Shown here in pieces: positions 10,278 to 18,611 of a stretch of 64,000 bases of DNA. Both the position numbers and the translations under genes were made by a program. Each line of letters starts with the position of its first letter. Positions within the stretch are counted from its first letter, which is position 1. Source of the stretch: Photobacterium profundum SS9 (GTDB taxonomy: Bacteria > Pseudomonadota > Gammaproteobacteria > Enterobacterales > Vibrionaceae). The stretch lies in NCBI RefSeq assembly GCF_000196255.1, contig NC_006370.1, positions 1,208,187-1,272,186 on the forward strand, written 5' to 3'. The notes under the pieces were generated by a model. That model ran no database searches. It had not been told where the DNA came from and saw only the letters and a program-made list of their open reading frames with translations.

Positions 10278-10318
10278 AATGTTCGATTTCGAGCGAAATC
10301 GATCACAATTAGTATAAT
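10278..10318 (+). promoter_or_regulatory. Candidate GlpR-like operator and -10 of glpQ
   Basis: AATGTTCGAT at 10278-10287 matches one half of the GlpR operator consensus (ATGTTCG..), and the other half is only partly matched. An 8-bp inverted repeat CGATTTCG/CGAAATCG overlaps it (10284-10301). A perfect TATAAT follows at 10313-10318, about 120 bases before the glpQ ATG. E. coli glpTQ is under GlpR, so control by glycerol-3-phosphate is plausible here. Confidence 0.4.
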
Positions 10319-10436
10319 GAGTCGAAGCTAAATAGAAGGAAATCTTTATTATTCTTTTCGTGGTTTATCTTACTCATACTTGTTCCCCCCTTTTAATATC
10401 ATGAAGGGTAAGTATTGATTATTAAGGAAAATAATA

Positions 10437-11519
10437 ATGAAAAAGCTATGGCTTACCGCTGCTGTTAGTAGCACCTTACTTATGTCCCCATTTTTTGCTC
10501 ACTCAGCTTCTGAAACAGATAAAGTCGTTGTTGCCCACCGTGGCGCATCGGGGTATCTGCCTGAACACACCTTGGCTGCAAAGGCGATGGCATATGCTAT
10601 GAAGCCAGATTATATTGAACAAGATGTTGTTATGACAAAAGACAATAAACTTGTCGTACTGCATGATCATTATCTTGATCGTGTTACAAATGTCGCGCAA
10701 AAGTTTCCAGAACGAGCACGTAATGATGGTCGATATTACGCGATAGATTTTACTCTTGCTGAAATTAAGCAGTTGAGCGTAACCGAAGGGTTTAATGTCG
10801 ACAAAGAGGGCAAACAGGTTCAAGGTTTCCCTGAACGTTACCCAATGTGGAAGTCAGATTTTAAAGTACCGACTTTTGAAGAAGAAATTGAAATGATCCA
10901 AGGTTTGAATAAATCGTTGGGTTATGACATTGGTATCTATCCTGAAATTAAAGCACCTTGGTTCCACCGTCATGAAGGTAAAGATATCAGTAAAGCGGTA
11001 TTAAAAGTGCTGAAAGAGTACGGTTATACCGATAAAGGCAGCAATGTGTATCTGCAAACATTTGATTTTAATGAGTTAAAACGTATTCATGAAGAATTGA
11101 TGCCAGCCATGGATATGGATCTGAAGCTGATACAGTTAATGGCGTACACCGATTGGAATGAAACCATGGTGTATGACAAGAAAGGCAATTCACAGCCTTA
11201 CAGCTATGATTGGATGTTTGAAAAAGAAGGGATGAAGCAAGTAGCGAAATATGCTGATGGTATCGGACCATGGAAGCCAATGGTTGTATCAGATAAATCC
11301 TCTAAAGGTAACATTCAATTAACAGGGTTGGTTAAAGCAGCGCATGCTGAAGGCATGAAAGTACATCCGTACACGTTCCGTGCAGACCAAGGAAGAATTC
11401 CAACTTATGCCAATAACTTTGATGATATGTTAGATGTTTTTTATAATACAGCTAATGTTGATGGTGTATTCACTGATTTTCCAGACAAAGCCGTCAATTA
11501 TCTCGCCTCTGAAAAGTAG
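10437..11519 (+). CDS. glpQ: Periplasmic glycerophosphodiester phosphodiesterase
   Basis: Hydrolyses deacylated phospholipids (glycerophosphodiesters) to glycerol-3-phosphate and an alcohol. 360 residues with a clear signal peptide (MKKLW..., hydrophobic core, AHS-A cleavage near residue 23), so periplasmic. The GDPD domain motifs follow: VAHRGASGYLPEHT with the first catalytic His, EQDVVMTKD, VVLHDHYLDR with the second His, and a late PEIKAPW metal-binding region. Length and order match E. coli GlpQ rather than cytosolic UgpQ. The usual glpT neighbour is absent here, so the gene is alone. Confidence 0.95.
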   Translation: MKKLWLTAAVSSTLLMSPFFAHSASETDKVVVAHRGASGYLPEHTLAAKAMAYAMKPDYIEQDVVMTKDNKLVVLHDHYLDRVTNVAQKFPERARNDGRYYAIDFTLAEIKQLSVTEGFNVDKEGKQVQGFPERYPMWKSDFKVPTFEEEIEMIQGLNKSLGYDIGIYPEIKAPWFHRHEGKDISKAVLKVLKEYGYTDKGSNVYLQTFDFNELKRIHEELMPAMDMDLKLIQLMAYTDWNETMVYDKKGNSQPYSYDWMFEKEGMKQVAKYADGIGPWKPMVVSDKSSKGNIQLTGLVKAAHAEGMKVHPYTFRADQGRIPTYANNFDDMLDVFYNTANVDGVFTDFPDKAVNYLASEK

Positions 11520-11598
11520 AGAATAAATACGCTTGTATTGGGACAAACTGAAAGCTCAGTTTCGTTAACATTTACGGTATAAACTTGAGTGACAAAAT

Positions 11599-11654
11599 AA
11601 AAAAGACAATATTGCCGCTGTGTTTTAGTGAACAGTAAGCGTATTGTCTTTTTT
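11599..11654. terminator. Bidirectional terminator between glpQ and channel gene
   Basis: AAAAAAGACAATA and TATTGTCTTTTTT form the outer stem of a long imperfect hairpin between two convergent genes; A and T runs flank it on both strands. Confidence 0.8.
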
Positions 11655-11736
11655 CTTGTTGCGCTTGTGTTGATTGAATTCTATTTAATTTTAGCCGTGA
11701 AATAAATCACAGACAAACAAACATGTAACATTCACT

Positions 11737-12561
11737 TCATAGATGTTCCGGCAGTTTCGTCCCACACTTTTTACAGTATTCCGCATCTGTTTCATGACCG
11801 CTGGTGGCACAGTTTGGACAGCGAATAAACTCCCGTTGCGTCTTCATCTCTTGGCTGAGTTCAGCTGTAATGATGCCTGTAGGTACCGCAAGGATTGAAT
11901 AACCTAATAGCATGGTAAGAGAAGCCAACGCTTTCCCCATAAAGGTGTGCGGGATCATGTCACCATATCCTACGGTGGTTATGGTGACTATTGCCCAGTA
12001 GATACTCTGTGGAATGCTGGTGAAGCCATTATCGGGCCCTTCGATAACAAACATTAATGAACCAAATACTGTCACTAGAATGAGTACTGAACTAAAAAAG
12101 ACGAATATCTTACGTTGTGCTTGTCTTAAAGAACGCAGCAAGATGTTGGAATCTCGTAGATAACGTGCCAATTTAAGTATTCGGAATATTCGTAATACTC
12201 TTATAAGGCGAATAATCAGTAGGTAATTAGAGCCGGGTATGAAAAAGGCAATATAGGCCGGAATAATAGCCAGTACATCGATGATGCCGTAAAAACTACG
12301 GGCATAAGCAACAGGCTTAGGAGAGCAATATAATCGAGTAATATATTCAATCGTAAATAATAGAGTGAACAGCCATTCTGCATATAATAACGTTTCAGGA
12401 AATCGTGTTTCTACTGCTGAGACTGACGATAAAATGAGTATGGCTTCAGAGCTTAATATCGCAATGATTAAGGCTATATCGAAGTTTTGACCAGCTCGCG
12501 TACTAGTACCAAAAATGACTTGATATATTTTTTGTCGTTGAGTAAGTGTGGCCATGGTCAT
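11737..12561 (-). CDS. Voltage-gated potassium channel with C-terminal zinc ribbon
   Basis: 274 residues with the six-helix plan of Kv channels. S1-S3 span about residues 25-120. The S4 sensor LIIRLIRVLRIFRILKLAR at about 118-136 has a positive charge at every third position. S5, pore helix and S6 follow, with the selectivity filter TVGYGD at about 196-201. After S6 comes a short cytoplasmic tail with two CxxC pairs (CPNC and CKKC), a small zinc-ribbon-like domain not usual in KvAP or Kch. It probably conducts K+ in response to membrane voltage. Single gene, convergent with glpQ. Confidence 0.88.
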   Translation of the reverse strand: MTMATLTQRQKIYQVIFGTSTRAGQNFDIALIIAILSSEAILILSSVSAVETRFPETLLYAEWLFTLLFTIEYITRLYCSPKPVAYARSFYGIIDVLAIIPAYIAFFIPGSNYLLIIRLIRVLRIFRILKLARYLRDSNILLRSLRQAQRKIFVFFSSVLILVTVFGSLMFVIEGPDNGFTSIPQSIYWAIVTITTVGYGDMIPHTFMGKALASLTMLLGYSILAVPTGIITAELSQEMKTQREFIRCPNCATSGHETDAEYCKKCGTKLPEHL

Positions 12562-12685
12562 TCTTCACTAAGCGTTAAAAAAAATGATGTTTTATGACGA
12601 AAGGCTATTTATCGCCTACGGTAATGCATCATTAAAAATAGGAGGTTATTATAGTATAATGAATAAGTTAGAATTCACCAGATAC

Positions 12686-12718
12686 AAAAAGGACTACGCT
12701 AATCGGTAGCCCTTTTTT
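12686..12718 (-). terminator. Terminator of the MarC-family gene
   Basis: On the minus strand GGGCTACCGATTAGCGTAGTCC (one G-U) is followed by a T tract. It lies about 40 bases past the stop codon at 12761. Confidence 0.8.
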
Positions 12719-12760
12719 GAATCAATGTCAGACTATTCAGCGCCTGTACTGCACGAACTA

Positions 12761-13399
12761 TTAACTTAAGCCTGGAAACAGTGCTCTTAAGCCTGTTGCG
12801 ATAAACTCAATGCCTAAAGCCGCTAATATTAAGCCCATAATACGGGTAATAACGTTGATGCCCGTTTGGCCCAAGAAGCGGACAATAATGGGTGCAGCTC
12901 TAAACAACATCCAACAGCAGAATGCAAACGTGATAATTGTTGCTGCAATACCAAGCGTATTAGGGATTCCAGGAAAGCGAGATCCGTATACTATCGTTGA
13001 ACTAATCGCACCAGGACCTGCCATTAACGGCATGGCGAGGGGGACGACGCCAATTTGCTCCCGGCTAGCGGATTCTGATTTTTCTTGCTTATTCTGTTTA
13101 TCTTCACCGAGCTTACCACTCATCATTGAGAAGGCTATTGATAGTAATAATAAGCCGCCAGCTACCCGAAAGGAATCGAGCGAAATACTGAACATATCAA
13201 GTAGAAATTGCCCCGCAAGTAAAGACACGGTCAAAATAACGGTGACAGCTATATTAGCAGTAAGCGCGGTTTTATTTCTTTCTTCAGGGCCCATATGAGC
13301 CGTTAAAGTAACGAAAATCGGCATGATGCCTATAGGGTTTACCGCCGCAATTAAACCGACGAAAAATTGTAAAAAAATGGCGAATTCTAGTGACTGCAT
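12761..13399 (-). CDS. ychE: MarC/YchE-family inner membrane protein
   Basis: 212 residues from the ATG at 13399; an upstream in-frame TTG at 13417 would add six residues. Six likely membrane helices. It tracks E. coli YchE closely, with shared stretches SGKLGEDKQNKQEKSE, GVVPLAMPLMAGPGAISSTIV and QTGINVITRIMGL, and the end GIEFIATG. The MarC family was once named for multiple antibiotic resistance but that role is not supported; the transported substrate is unknown. It is divergent from adhE, the same neighbour as in E. coli, which supports the symbol. Confidence 0.9.
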   Translation of the reverse strand: MQSLEFAIFLQFFVGLIAAVNPIGIMPIFVTLTAHMGPEERNKTALTANIAVTVILTVSLLAGQFLLDMFSISLDSFRVAGGLLLLSIAFSMMSGKLGEDKQNKQEKSESASREQIGVVPLAMPLMAGPGAISSTIVYGSRFPGIPNTLGIAATIITFAFCCWMLFRAAPIIVRFLGQTGINVITRIMGLILAALGIEFIATGLRALFPGLS

Positions 13400-13771
13400 T
13401 GTTTGACCATCAGACAAACGTTAATAAAAAAGAAGCGTACTTCTTGCTCATGATTTGCATTCCCTGTATGCATTCATTCTGGTTTAAAAACAGCTAATTG
13501 AAGGCATAAGACACGAGAACATAAGGGGAGGATAGGAAATGAGCCATTATTGTCTAATGATGACTTATCCGAGTCCCTGCCAATCAGCGACACTTTAAGC
13601 TAAAGAAGATAGATCCACCAATTAAAAATTGTTATGTCTAACAATAAACATTCTAATGATTTCGTTCGTTGTTAATAAGCTGTAAACTCAGTGCAGGCTG
13701 TATTGCTCTAAGTGGGTAATCTTCGTGCTAGTAAGTTATGAAACAAAGTTTAATCACTCAGAGATTTAAAA

Positions 13772-13787
13772 TGTGATTGTTATCACA
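13772..13787. promoter_or_regulatory. CRP-type binding site upstream of adhE
   Basis: TGTGATTGTTATCACA is a perfect TGTGA-N6-TCACA palindrome. It is about 243 bases upstream of the predicted adhE transcription start, far for direct class I action, so it may act on a second promoter. Confidence 0.6.
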
Positions 13788-13966
13788 ACTGATAACGTTT
13801 TTTACATACTATGTATAAATATTACGTAATATTTCCGCAAGTTTTGATGGTTTATTTTGTTTCACTTACTTTTAAAAAGGTTATAGGTCGTATTTTTGAC
13901 TGTAACTTATTGATTTAGTCTCTTTGAGATCAAAAGTTGACAAAAATTACTCCTTTCGGATTACAA

Positions 13967-14008
13967 CTGATCTAAATCAAATTAATTCGCAGTGTGAAAT
14001 TTTATAAT
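13967..14008 (+). promoter_or_regulatory. FNR-type class II promoter of adhE
   Basis: CTGATCTAAATCAA (13967-13980) matches the FNR consensus TTGAT-N4-ATCAA with one mismatch. A perfect -10 TATAAT is at 14003-14008. With a start at about 14015 the FNR site is centred at -41.5, the exact class II position, and there is no good -35, as expected of an activator-dependent promoter. Anaerobic induction of adhE fits its fermentative role. Confidence 0.65.
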
Positions 14009-14140
14009 CAGTTTTGAAAGCAATTTACTAAGTATGTGTGTTGCGGGATTGTTGAAATGATAAGTTTCCGTCCAGCCGCCTTAAAGGATTTAAGACGTAT
14101 CCTTACTAAAGAATTTTCAATATTAAGTTAGGAGTTAACT

Positions 14141-16846
14141 ATGCCTGTTACAAATATGGCTGAACTAGATGCAATGGTTGCCCGCGTAAAAGCTGCTCAA
14201 CAAGAGTTTGCAACTTTCTCTCAAGAGCAAGTTGATAAAATCTTTCGTGCTGCTTCTCTAGCTGCGAACAACGCACGTATTCCTCTAGCTCAACAAGCTG
14301 TAGCTGAGTCTGGTATGGGTATTGTTGAAGATAAGGTTATCAAAAACCACTTCGCTTCAGAATTTATCTACAACAAATACAAAGACGAAAAAACGTGCGG
14401 TATTTTGGAAGAGAACGAAGAGTTCGGCACCATGACTATCGCAGAACCAGTAGGTATCATTTGCGGTATCGTACCCACTACGAACCCAACATCTACTGCA
14501 ATCTTCAAATCTCTTATCTCTCTTAAAACACGTAACGCAATTATCTTCTCGCCACATCCACGTGCTAAAAACTCAACGAACGCTGCTGCTAAATTAGTGC
14601 TTGACGCTGCTGTTGCTGCTGGCGCACCAAAAAACATCATTGGTTGGATTGACCAACCTTCAGTTGAGCTTTCAAATGCATTGATGAAGCATAACGACAT
14701 TAACCTTATTCTTGCGACTGGTGGTCCAGGTATGGTTAAAGCGGCTTACTCTTCAGGTAAACCAGCTATCGGTGTTGGTGCGGGTAACGTACCTGTAGTT
14801 ATTGATGAAACGGCTGATATTAAGCGTGCTGTAGCATCTGTGCTTATGTCTAAGACATTCGATAACGGTGTTGTATGTGCTTCTGAGCAAGCAGTTATCG
14901 TTATGGACGAAGTCTACGATGAAGTGAAAGCACGCTTTGCTTCTCACAACGGTTATGTACTGTCTAAAGCTGAAGCAGATAAAGTACGTAAAATCTTGCT
15001 TATCAACGGTAACCTAAACGCAGATATCGTAGGCCAGCCAGCAACTAAAATTGCTGAAATGGCAGGTATTACTGTTCCTGCTGATACTAAGATTCTTATC
15101 GGTGAAGGCGATGAAGTTAAGTACGAAGACGAATTCGCACACGAAAAACTATCTCCAACGTTAGGTATGTTCCGCGCATCTTCTTTTGAAAATGCAGTAG
15201 AGCAAGCTTGTACTATGGTTGATATCGGCGGTATCGGTCACACATCTGGTCTATACACTAACCAAGATGTAAATAAAGATCGTATCAAGTACTTCGGCGA
15301 CAAGATGAAGACTGCACGTATTCTTGTAAACATTCCGACTACTCACGGTGGTATCGGTGACCTTTACAACTTTAACGTTGCACCTTCTCTAACTCTTGGT
15401 TGTGGTTCATGGGGTGGTAACTCTATCTCTGAGAACGTAGGTCCTAAGCACCTTATCAACAAGAAGACTGTAGCGAAGCGAGCTGAGAATATGTTGTGGC
15501 ATAAACTACCAAAATCAATCTACTTCCGTCGTGGTAGCCTTCCAATCGCATTGAGCGATCTAGAAGGCAAGAAACGTGCATTCCTAGTTACTGACCGTTT
15601 CCTATTCAACAACGGTTATGCTGATGATGTGGTTAAACTACTTAAAGCTCAAGGTATTGAAGTTCAAACTTTCTTCGACGTAGAAGCGGATCCAACACTG
15701 TCTATTGTTGAGAAAGGTGCAGAAGCGATGAAGAGCTTCCAGCCTGACGTAATCATCGCGCTTGGTGGTGGTTCTCCGATGGATGCTGCGAAGATCATGT
15801 GGGTTATGTACGAGCACCCAGAAACTCACTTTGAAGAACTAGCAATGCGCTTTATGGATATTCGTAAGCGTATTTACAAGTTCCCTAAAATGGGTAAAAA
15901 AGCTGAGCTAGTATGTATCACGACTACATCAGGTACGGGTTCTGAAGTAACACCTTTCGCTGTTGTTACAGACGATAAGACAGGTGCTAAGTACCCACTC
16001 GCTGATTACGAATTAACACCTCATATGGCTATCGTTGATGCAAACTTAGTAATGAACATGCCTAGGTCGCTAACAGCATTTGGTGGTTACGATGCAGTAA
16101 CTCACGCACTAGAAGCTTACGTTTCTGTTCTTGCTAACGAATACTCTGATGGCCAGGCTCTTCAAGCACTTAAGATGCTGAAAGAATACCTACCTTCAAG
16201 CTACGCAAATGGTGCAAACGACCCAATCGCTCGTGAGAAAGTACACAATGCGGCAACTATCGCTGGTATTGCGTTTGCGAATGCTTTCCTAGGTGTGTGT
16301 CACTCAATGGCTCACAAAGTGGGTGCAGAGTTCCACGTACCACACGGCTTAGCTAATGCATTGTTGATTTCTAACACAATTCGTTACAACGCGAACGATA
16401 ACCCAACAAAACAAACAGCGTTCTCTCAGTACGCAAGCCCACAAGCTCGCCGTCGTTATGCTGAAGTTGCTGATCACTTGAGTTTATCTCAAGCTGGTGA
16501 CCGTACTGCTCAGAAGATTGAACGTCTACTAACATGGTTAGAAGAGCTGAAAATTGCACTGGATATCCCGCTATCAATTCAAGCTGCAGGCATTCCAGAA
16601 GCTGACTTCCTAGCGAAACTAGACCAACTATCAATTGAAGCGTTCGATGATCAGTGTACTGGTGCTAACCCACGTTACCCTCTTATCAGCGAGCTGAAAG
16701 AAGTACTAACGTCTGCTTACTACGGTACTCCGTATATCGAAGGTGAAACTTTCGAAGGTACGACTGTCATTAAGAAGTCTGAGCCAGTAGTAGTTGCTGT
16801 AAAAGTAGAAAAAGTGAAAGCAAAGAAAGAAGCAGCTAAAGCTTAA
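14141..16846 (+). CDS. adhE: Bifunctional acetaldehyde-CoA/alcohol dehydrogenase
   Basis: 901-residue fusion enzyme that reduces acetyl-CoA to acetaldehyde and then ethanol, regenerating NAD+ in fermentation. The N-terminal aldehyde dehydrogenase domain (to about 440) carries the catalytic Cys in NGVVCASEQAV near residue 246. The C-terminal iron-type alcohol dehydrogenase domain (about 450-870) has GGGSPMDAAK, TTTSGTGSEVTPFAV, and iron-ligand regions DAVTHALEAYVS and CHSMAHKVGAEFHVPHG. The tail is Lys/Ala-rich. A TTAGGAG ribosome-binding site precedes the ATG. Such proteins form long filaments (spirosomes). Codon use is strongly biased, as in highly expressed genes. Confidence 0.98.
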   Translation: MPVTNMAELDAMVARVKAAQQEFATFSQEQVDKIFRAASLAANNARIPLAQQAVAESGMGIVEDKVIKNHFASEFIYNKYKDEKTCGILEENEEFGTMTIAEPVGIICGIVPTTNPTSTAIFKSLISLKTRNAIIFSPHPRAKNSTNAAAKLVLDAAVAAGAPKNIIGWIDQPSVELSNALMKHNDINLILATGGPGMVKAAYSSGKPAIGVGAGNVPVVIDETADIKRAVASVLMSKTFDNGVVCASEQAVIVMDEVYDEVKARFASHNGYVLSKAEADKVRKILLINGNLNADIVGQPATKIAEMAGITVPADTKILIGEGDEVKYEDEFAHEKLSPTLGMFRASSFENAVEQACTMVDIGGIGHTSGLYTNQDVNKDRIKYFGDKMKTARILVNIPTTHGGIGDLYNFNVAPSLTLGCGSWGGNSISENVGPKHLINKKTVAKRAENMLWHKLPKSIYFRRGSLPIALSDLEGKKRAFLVTDRFLFNNGYADDVVKLLKAQGIEVQTFFDVEADPTLSIVEKGAEAMKSFQPDVIIALGGGSPMDAAKIMWVMYEHPETHFEELAMRFMDIRKRIYKFPKMGKKAELVCITTTSGTGSEVTPFAVVTDDKTGAKYPLADYELTPHMAIVDANLVMNMPRSLTAFGGYDAVTHALEAYVSVLANEYSDGQALQALKMLKEYLPSSYANGANDPIAREKVHNAATIAGIAFANAFLGVCHSMAHKVGAEFHVPHGLANALLISNTIRYNANDNPTKQTAFSQYASPQARRRYAEVADHLSLSQAGDRTAQKIERLLTWLEELKIALDIPLSIQAAGIPEADFLAKLDQLSIEAFDDQCTGANPRYPLISELKEVLTSAYYGTPYIEGETFEGTTVIKKSEPVVVAVKVEKVKAKKEAAKA

Positions 16847-16872
16847 TTCTTAAATAGCGAATCATGATTATT

Positions 16873-16899
16873 AAACCCGCCAATTTGGTGGGTTTTTTT
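16873..16899 (+). terminator. adhE terminator
   Basis: AAACCCGCC-loop-GGTGGGTTTTTTT, a textbook rho-independent terminator about 25 bases past the stop. Confidence 0.92.
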
Positions 16900-16978
16900 A
16901 TGGGTGATAAGTTTCACTGTTGATCATAAATACTTATTCTCTTGTTTGCTGCTATCAATATGCAGGTAAAGTGTTTGA

Positions 16979-17677
16979 TTACCCCACTTCAGCTTCGATC
17001 ATTCTTCCATTAAAATAATCATTTGCCACAATATACTCAGCACTTCTTACTATTTCATATTGAAGATGTTGACTTAATAAATTGCCTTGCGGATTACTTG
17101 CTTCGTGGCTGAAGCATATAGGTACAACGCCACCAACACGAATATTAAATTCAGCAAGTTCTGATGCCCAACTCTGTGTTAAACCAGAAATCATCGCTTT
17201 TGAACCAGAGGTGATGGTGGTTTGAGTATTGAATTGATGAGCTGCAAGGTTAATAATTAGACCTTTGCTGTTGTTTTTTCGCATGTAGTTAGCGGCTTGT
17301 TTACCAAAAATAAAAAAAGTTGTCGCCCCTTTTGTTATCGAACGACTGAATTTATCAACAGCCCCATCACTGAATAAGCTTGGCAGATCCTCTCCTTGCC
17401 AATAATTGACGAGTATATCGATTGCCCCAAAATGCTGATGTATATCATTGATGATATGCAGGATGGTGGTTTCATCTTTACTTATGAGTAAAAATTGTTC
17501 GCAGTTACCACCAATTGCAAGGCATGCCTCATAGGTTTGCTTGAGTGTAGATGGATTCGTATCAAGTAAAGCAAGTTGTGCCCCTAGGGAGGCAAAGTGC
17601 ATTGAAATTGCTTTTCCCATCGGACTGCCTGCTGCTGTTATTAAAATAACTGAGTTCGCAATATCCATTCCTACCAT
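16979..17677 (-). CDS. Short-chain dehydrogenase/reductase-like protein, active site altered
   Basis: 232 residues with the SDR Rossmann fold pattern: beta1 with TAAGSPMGKAI at residues 14-24 (a variant of TGxxxGxG), DTNP after beta2, ILVNYWQGED in place of NNAG, and INLAAH at beta5. At the catalytic site the usual YxxxK reads TSGSK, so the tyrosine is replaced by threonine while the lysine remains. The end IVANDYFNGRMIEAEVG resembles the SDR C-terminus. It may still bind a dinucleotide but probably does not work as a standard oxidoreductase. It converges on adhE. The start could be the first or fourth codon. Confidence 0.78.
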   Translation of the reverse strand: MVGMDIANSVILITAAGSPMGKAISMHFASLGAQLALLDTNPSTLKQTYEACLAIGGNCEQFLLISKDETTILHIINDIHQHFGAIDILVNYWQGEDLPSLFSDGAVDKFSRSITKGATTFFIFGKQAANYMRKNNSKGLIINLAAHQFNTQTTITSGSKAMISGLTQSWASELAEFNIRVGGVVPICFSHEASNPQGNLLSQHLQYEIVRSAEYIVANDYFNGRMIEAEVG

Positions 17678-17876
17678 CCAACTTATAAATTACTAACGTT
17701 ATTTGAATATATTGACGCCTTTTCAATTGATTGAATGTGAAAAGACACGCATATAATGAGGCTCTGTTAATAAATGTTAGTAAAGTGTGAAGATGCTTCC
17801 TTTGGGAGGTATCAAAGCTATGATGACTGTCACGAAATAAATATTTATCTAACGAATGCTGGAAGAGTAGGTAGCA

Positions 17877-18386
17877 TTATGCTAAATGATACATCTCTGC
17901 ATAGCGTTTTGATTGTATCAATGATAAATACAAATCTTGTGGTGACGCTTGAATAGTTGCATCTTCCGTTGGCGGTAATTTGCGGCGTTCGTGACCTGAA
18001 AGGTTGTGATATAACTCTTCGGGCATACCTTTCGTACCGAGTGGGGGAAAAGTAAGTGCTGTTGGTTTTAAGTCATGAAGAAATTGTGAACTACTTAAGC
18101 CACCTTTATGAAAAGCATCTGCTTGAGCGGCTGCGCGGCCGTAACAATACTCAGTACTCGTTAATGGTTGTGGCTCGGGTAATTCAAAATATGCACGTAG
18201 ATCTGCTTCTGTTTGCTCTGATGCAGGTGCTGGGTCTACGGGGGTTGTCTCTAGATGATCCGGTGATAGAAAAGCCAGCATCAACGCAAAATCAGCACGG
18301 CGACCACCTTCAACCGCATGGTTGAGTTGGTTACCAAGCTGCACTTCGTTAATTAACTGTGCTTTATCTAAAGTGTGGACTTGCAT
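17877..18386 (-). CDS. Conserved-looking hypothetical protein
   Basis: 169 residues that I cannot assign. No signal peptide or membrane helix. The first 45 residues look helical (KAQLINEVQLGNQLNHAVEG), followed by a Pro/Glu-rich middle (residues 50-80) and a more ordered region with LPPTEDATIQASPQDLYLSL. AAGGAG lies 13 bases before the ATG, slightly far. It is upstream in direction of, but separated from, the SDR gene, and downstream of the ATP-grasp cassette (about 225 bases, with a terminator between), so it is probably not part of that operon. Confidence 0.7.
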   Translation of the reverse strand: MQVHTLDKAQLINEVQLGNQLNHAVEGGRRADFALMLAFLSPDHLETTPVDPAPASEQTEADLRAYFELPEPQPLTSTEYCYGRAAAQADAFHKGGLSSSQFLHDLKPTALTFPPLGTKGMPEELYHNLSGHERRKLPPTEDATIQASPQDLYLSLIQSKRYAEMYHLA

Positions 18387-18555
18387 CGTTATAAAGAGAC
18401 TCCTTGTTAAGGTATCTCCTTTATCGGTCTGTTATGGCAGAACTTTAGTCTAAATATTCATTATCTATGAAATGATTCAACCGTGGCAGCACGTATGCGA
18501 CGTAGGGCTTATGGTAGGTAAAGCAGAAATATTAAAGGAGGTTATATTTTGAGAT

Positions 18556-18584
18556 AAAAAAGCCCCAGATAGACTCTGAGGCTT
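18556..18584 (-). terminator. Terminator of the ATP-grasp cassette
   Basis: On the minus strand AAGCCTCAGA-loop-TCTGGGGCTT (one mismatch) followed by TTTTTT, about 30 bases past the stop at 18612. Confidence 0.82.
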
Positions 18585-18611
18585 AGGTATTACTCTAGAT
18601 TTACGTTCAGG

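Larger units (their letters stand above)
13400..14140. other. Long intergenic region between ychE and adhE
   Basis: 741 bases with no recognised gene. It holds a CRP-type site and an FNR-type promoter, listed separately, consistent with complex control of adhE. A 19-codon frame (13539-13598) with a strong GGGGAGG ribosome-binding site is the only coding candidate I see. Confidence 0.7.

Noticed and set aside
10089..10331. 80-codon plus-strand frame after cysS
   Set aside because: It starts inside the cysS terminator and contains the candidate glpQ promoter and operator; its composition is unlike a protein.
17774..17956. 60-codon plus-strand frame
   Set aside because: Overlaps the end of the minus-strand hypothetical gene at 17877 and has no family-like features.
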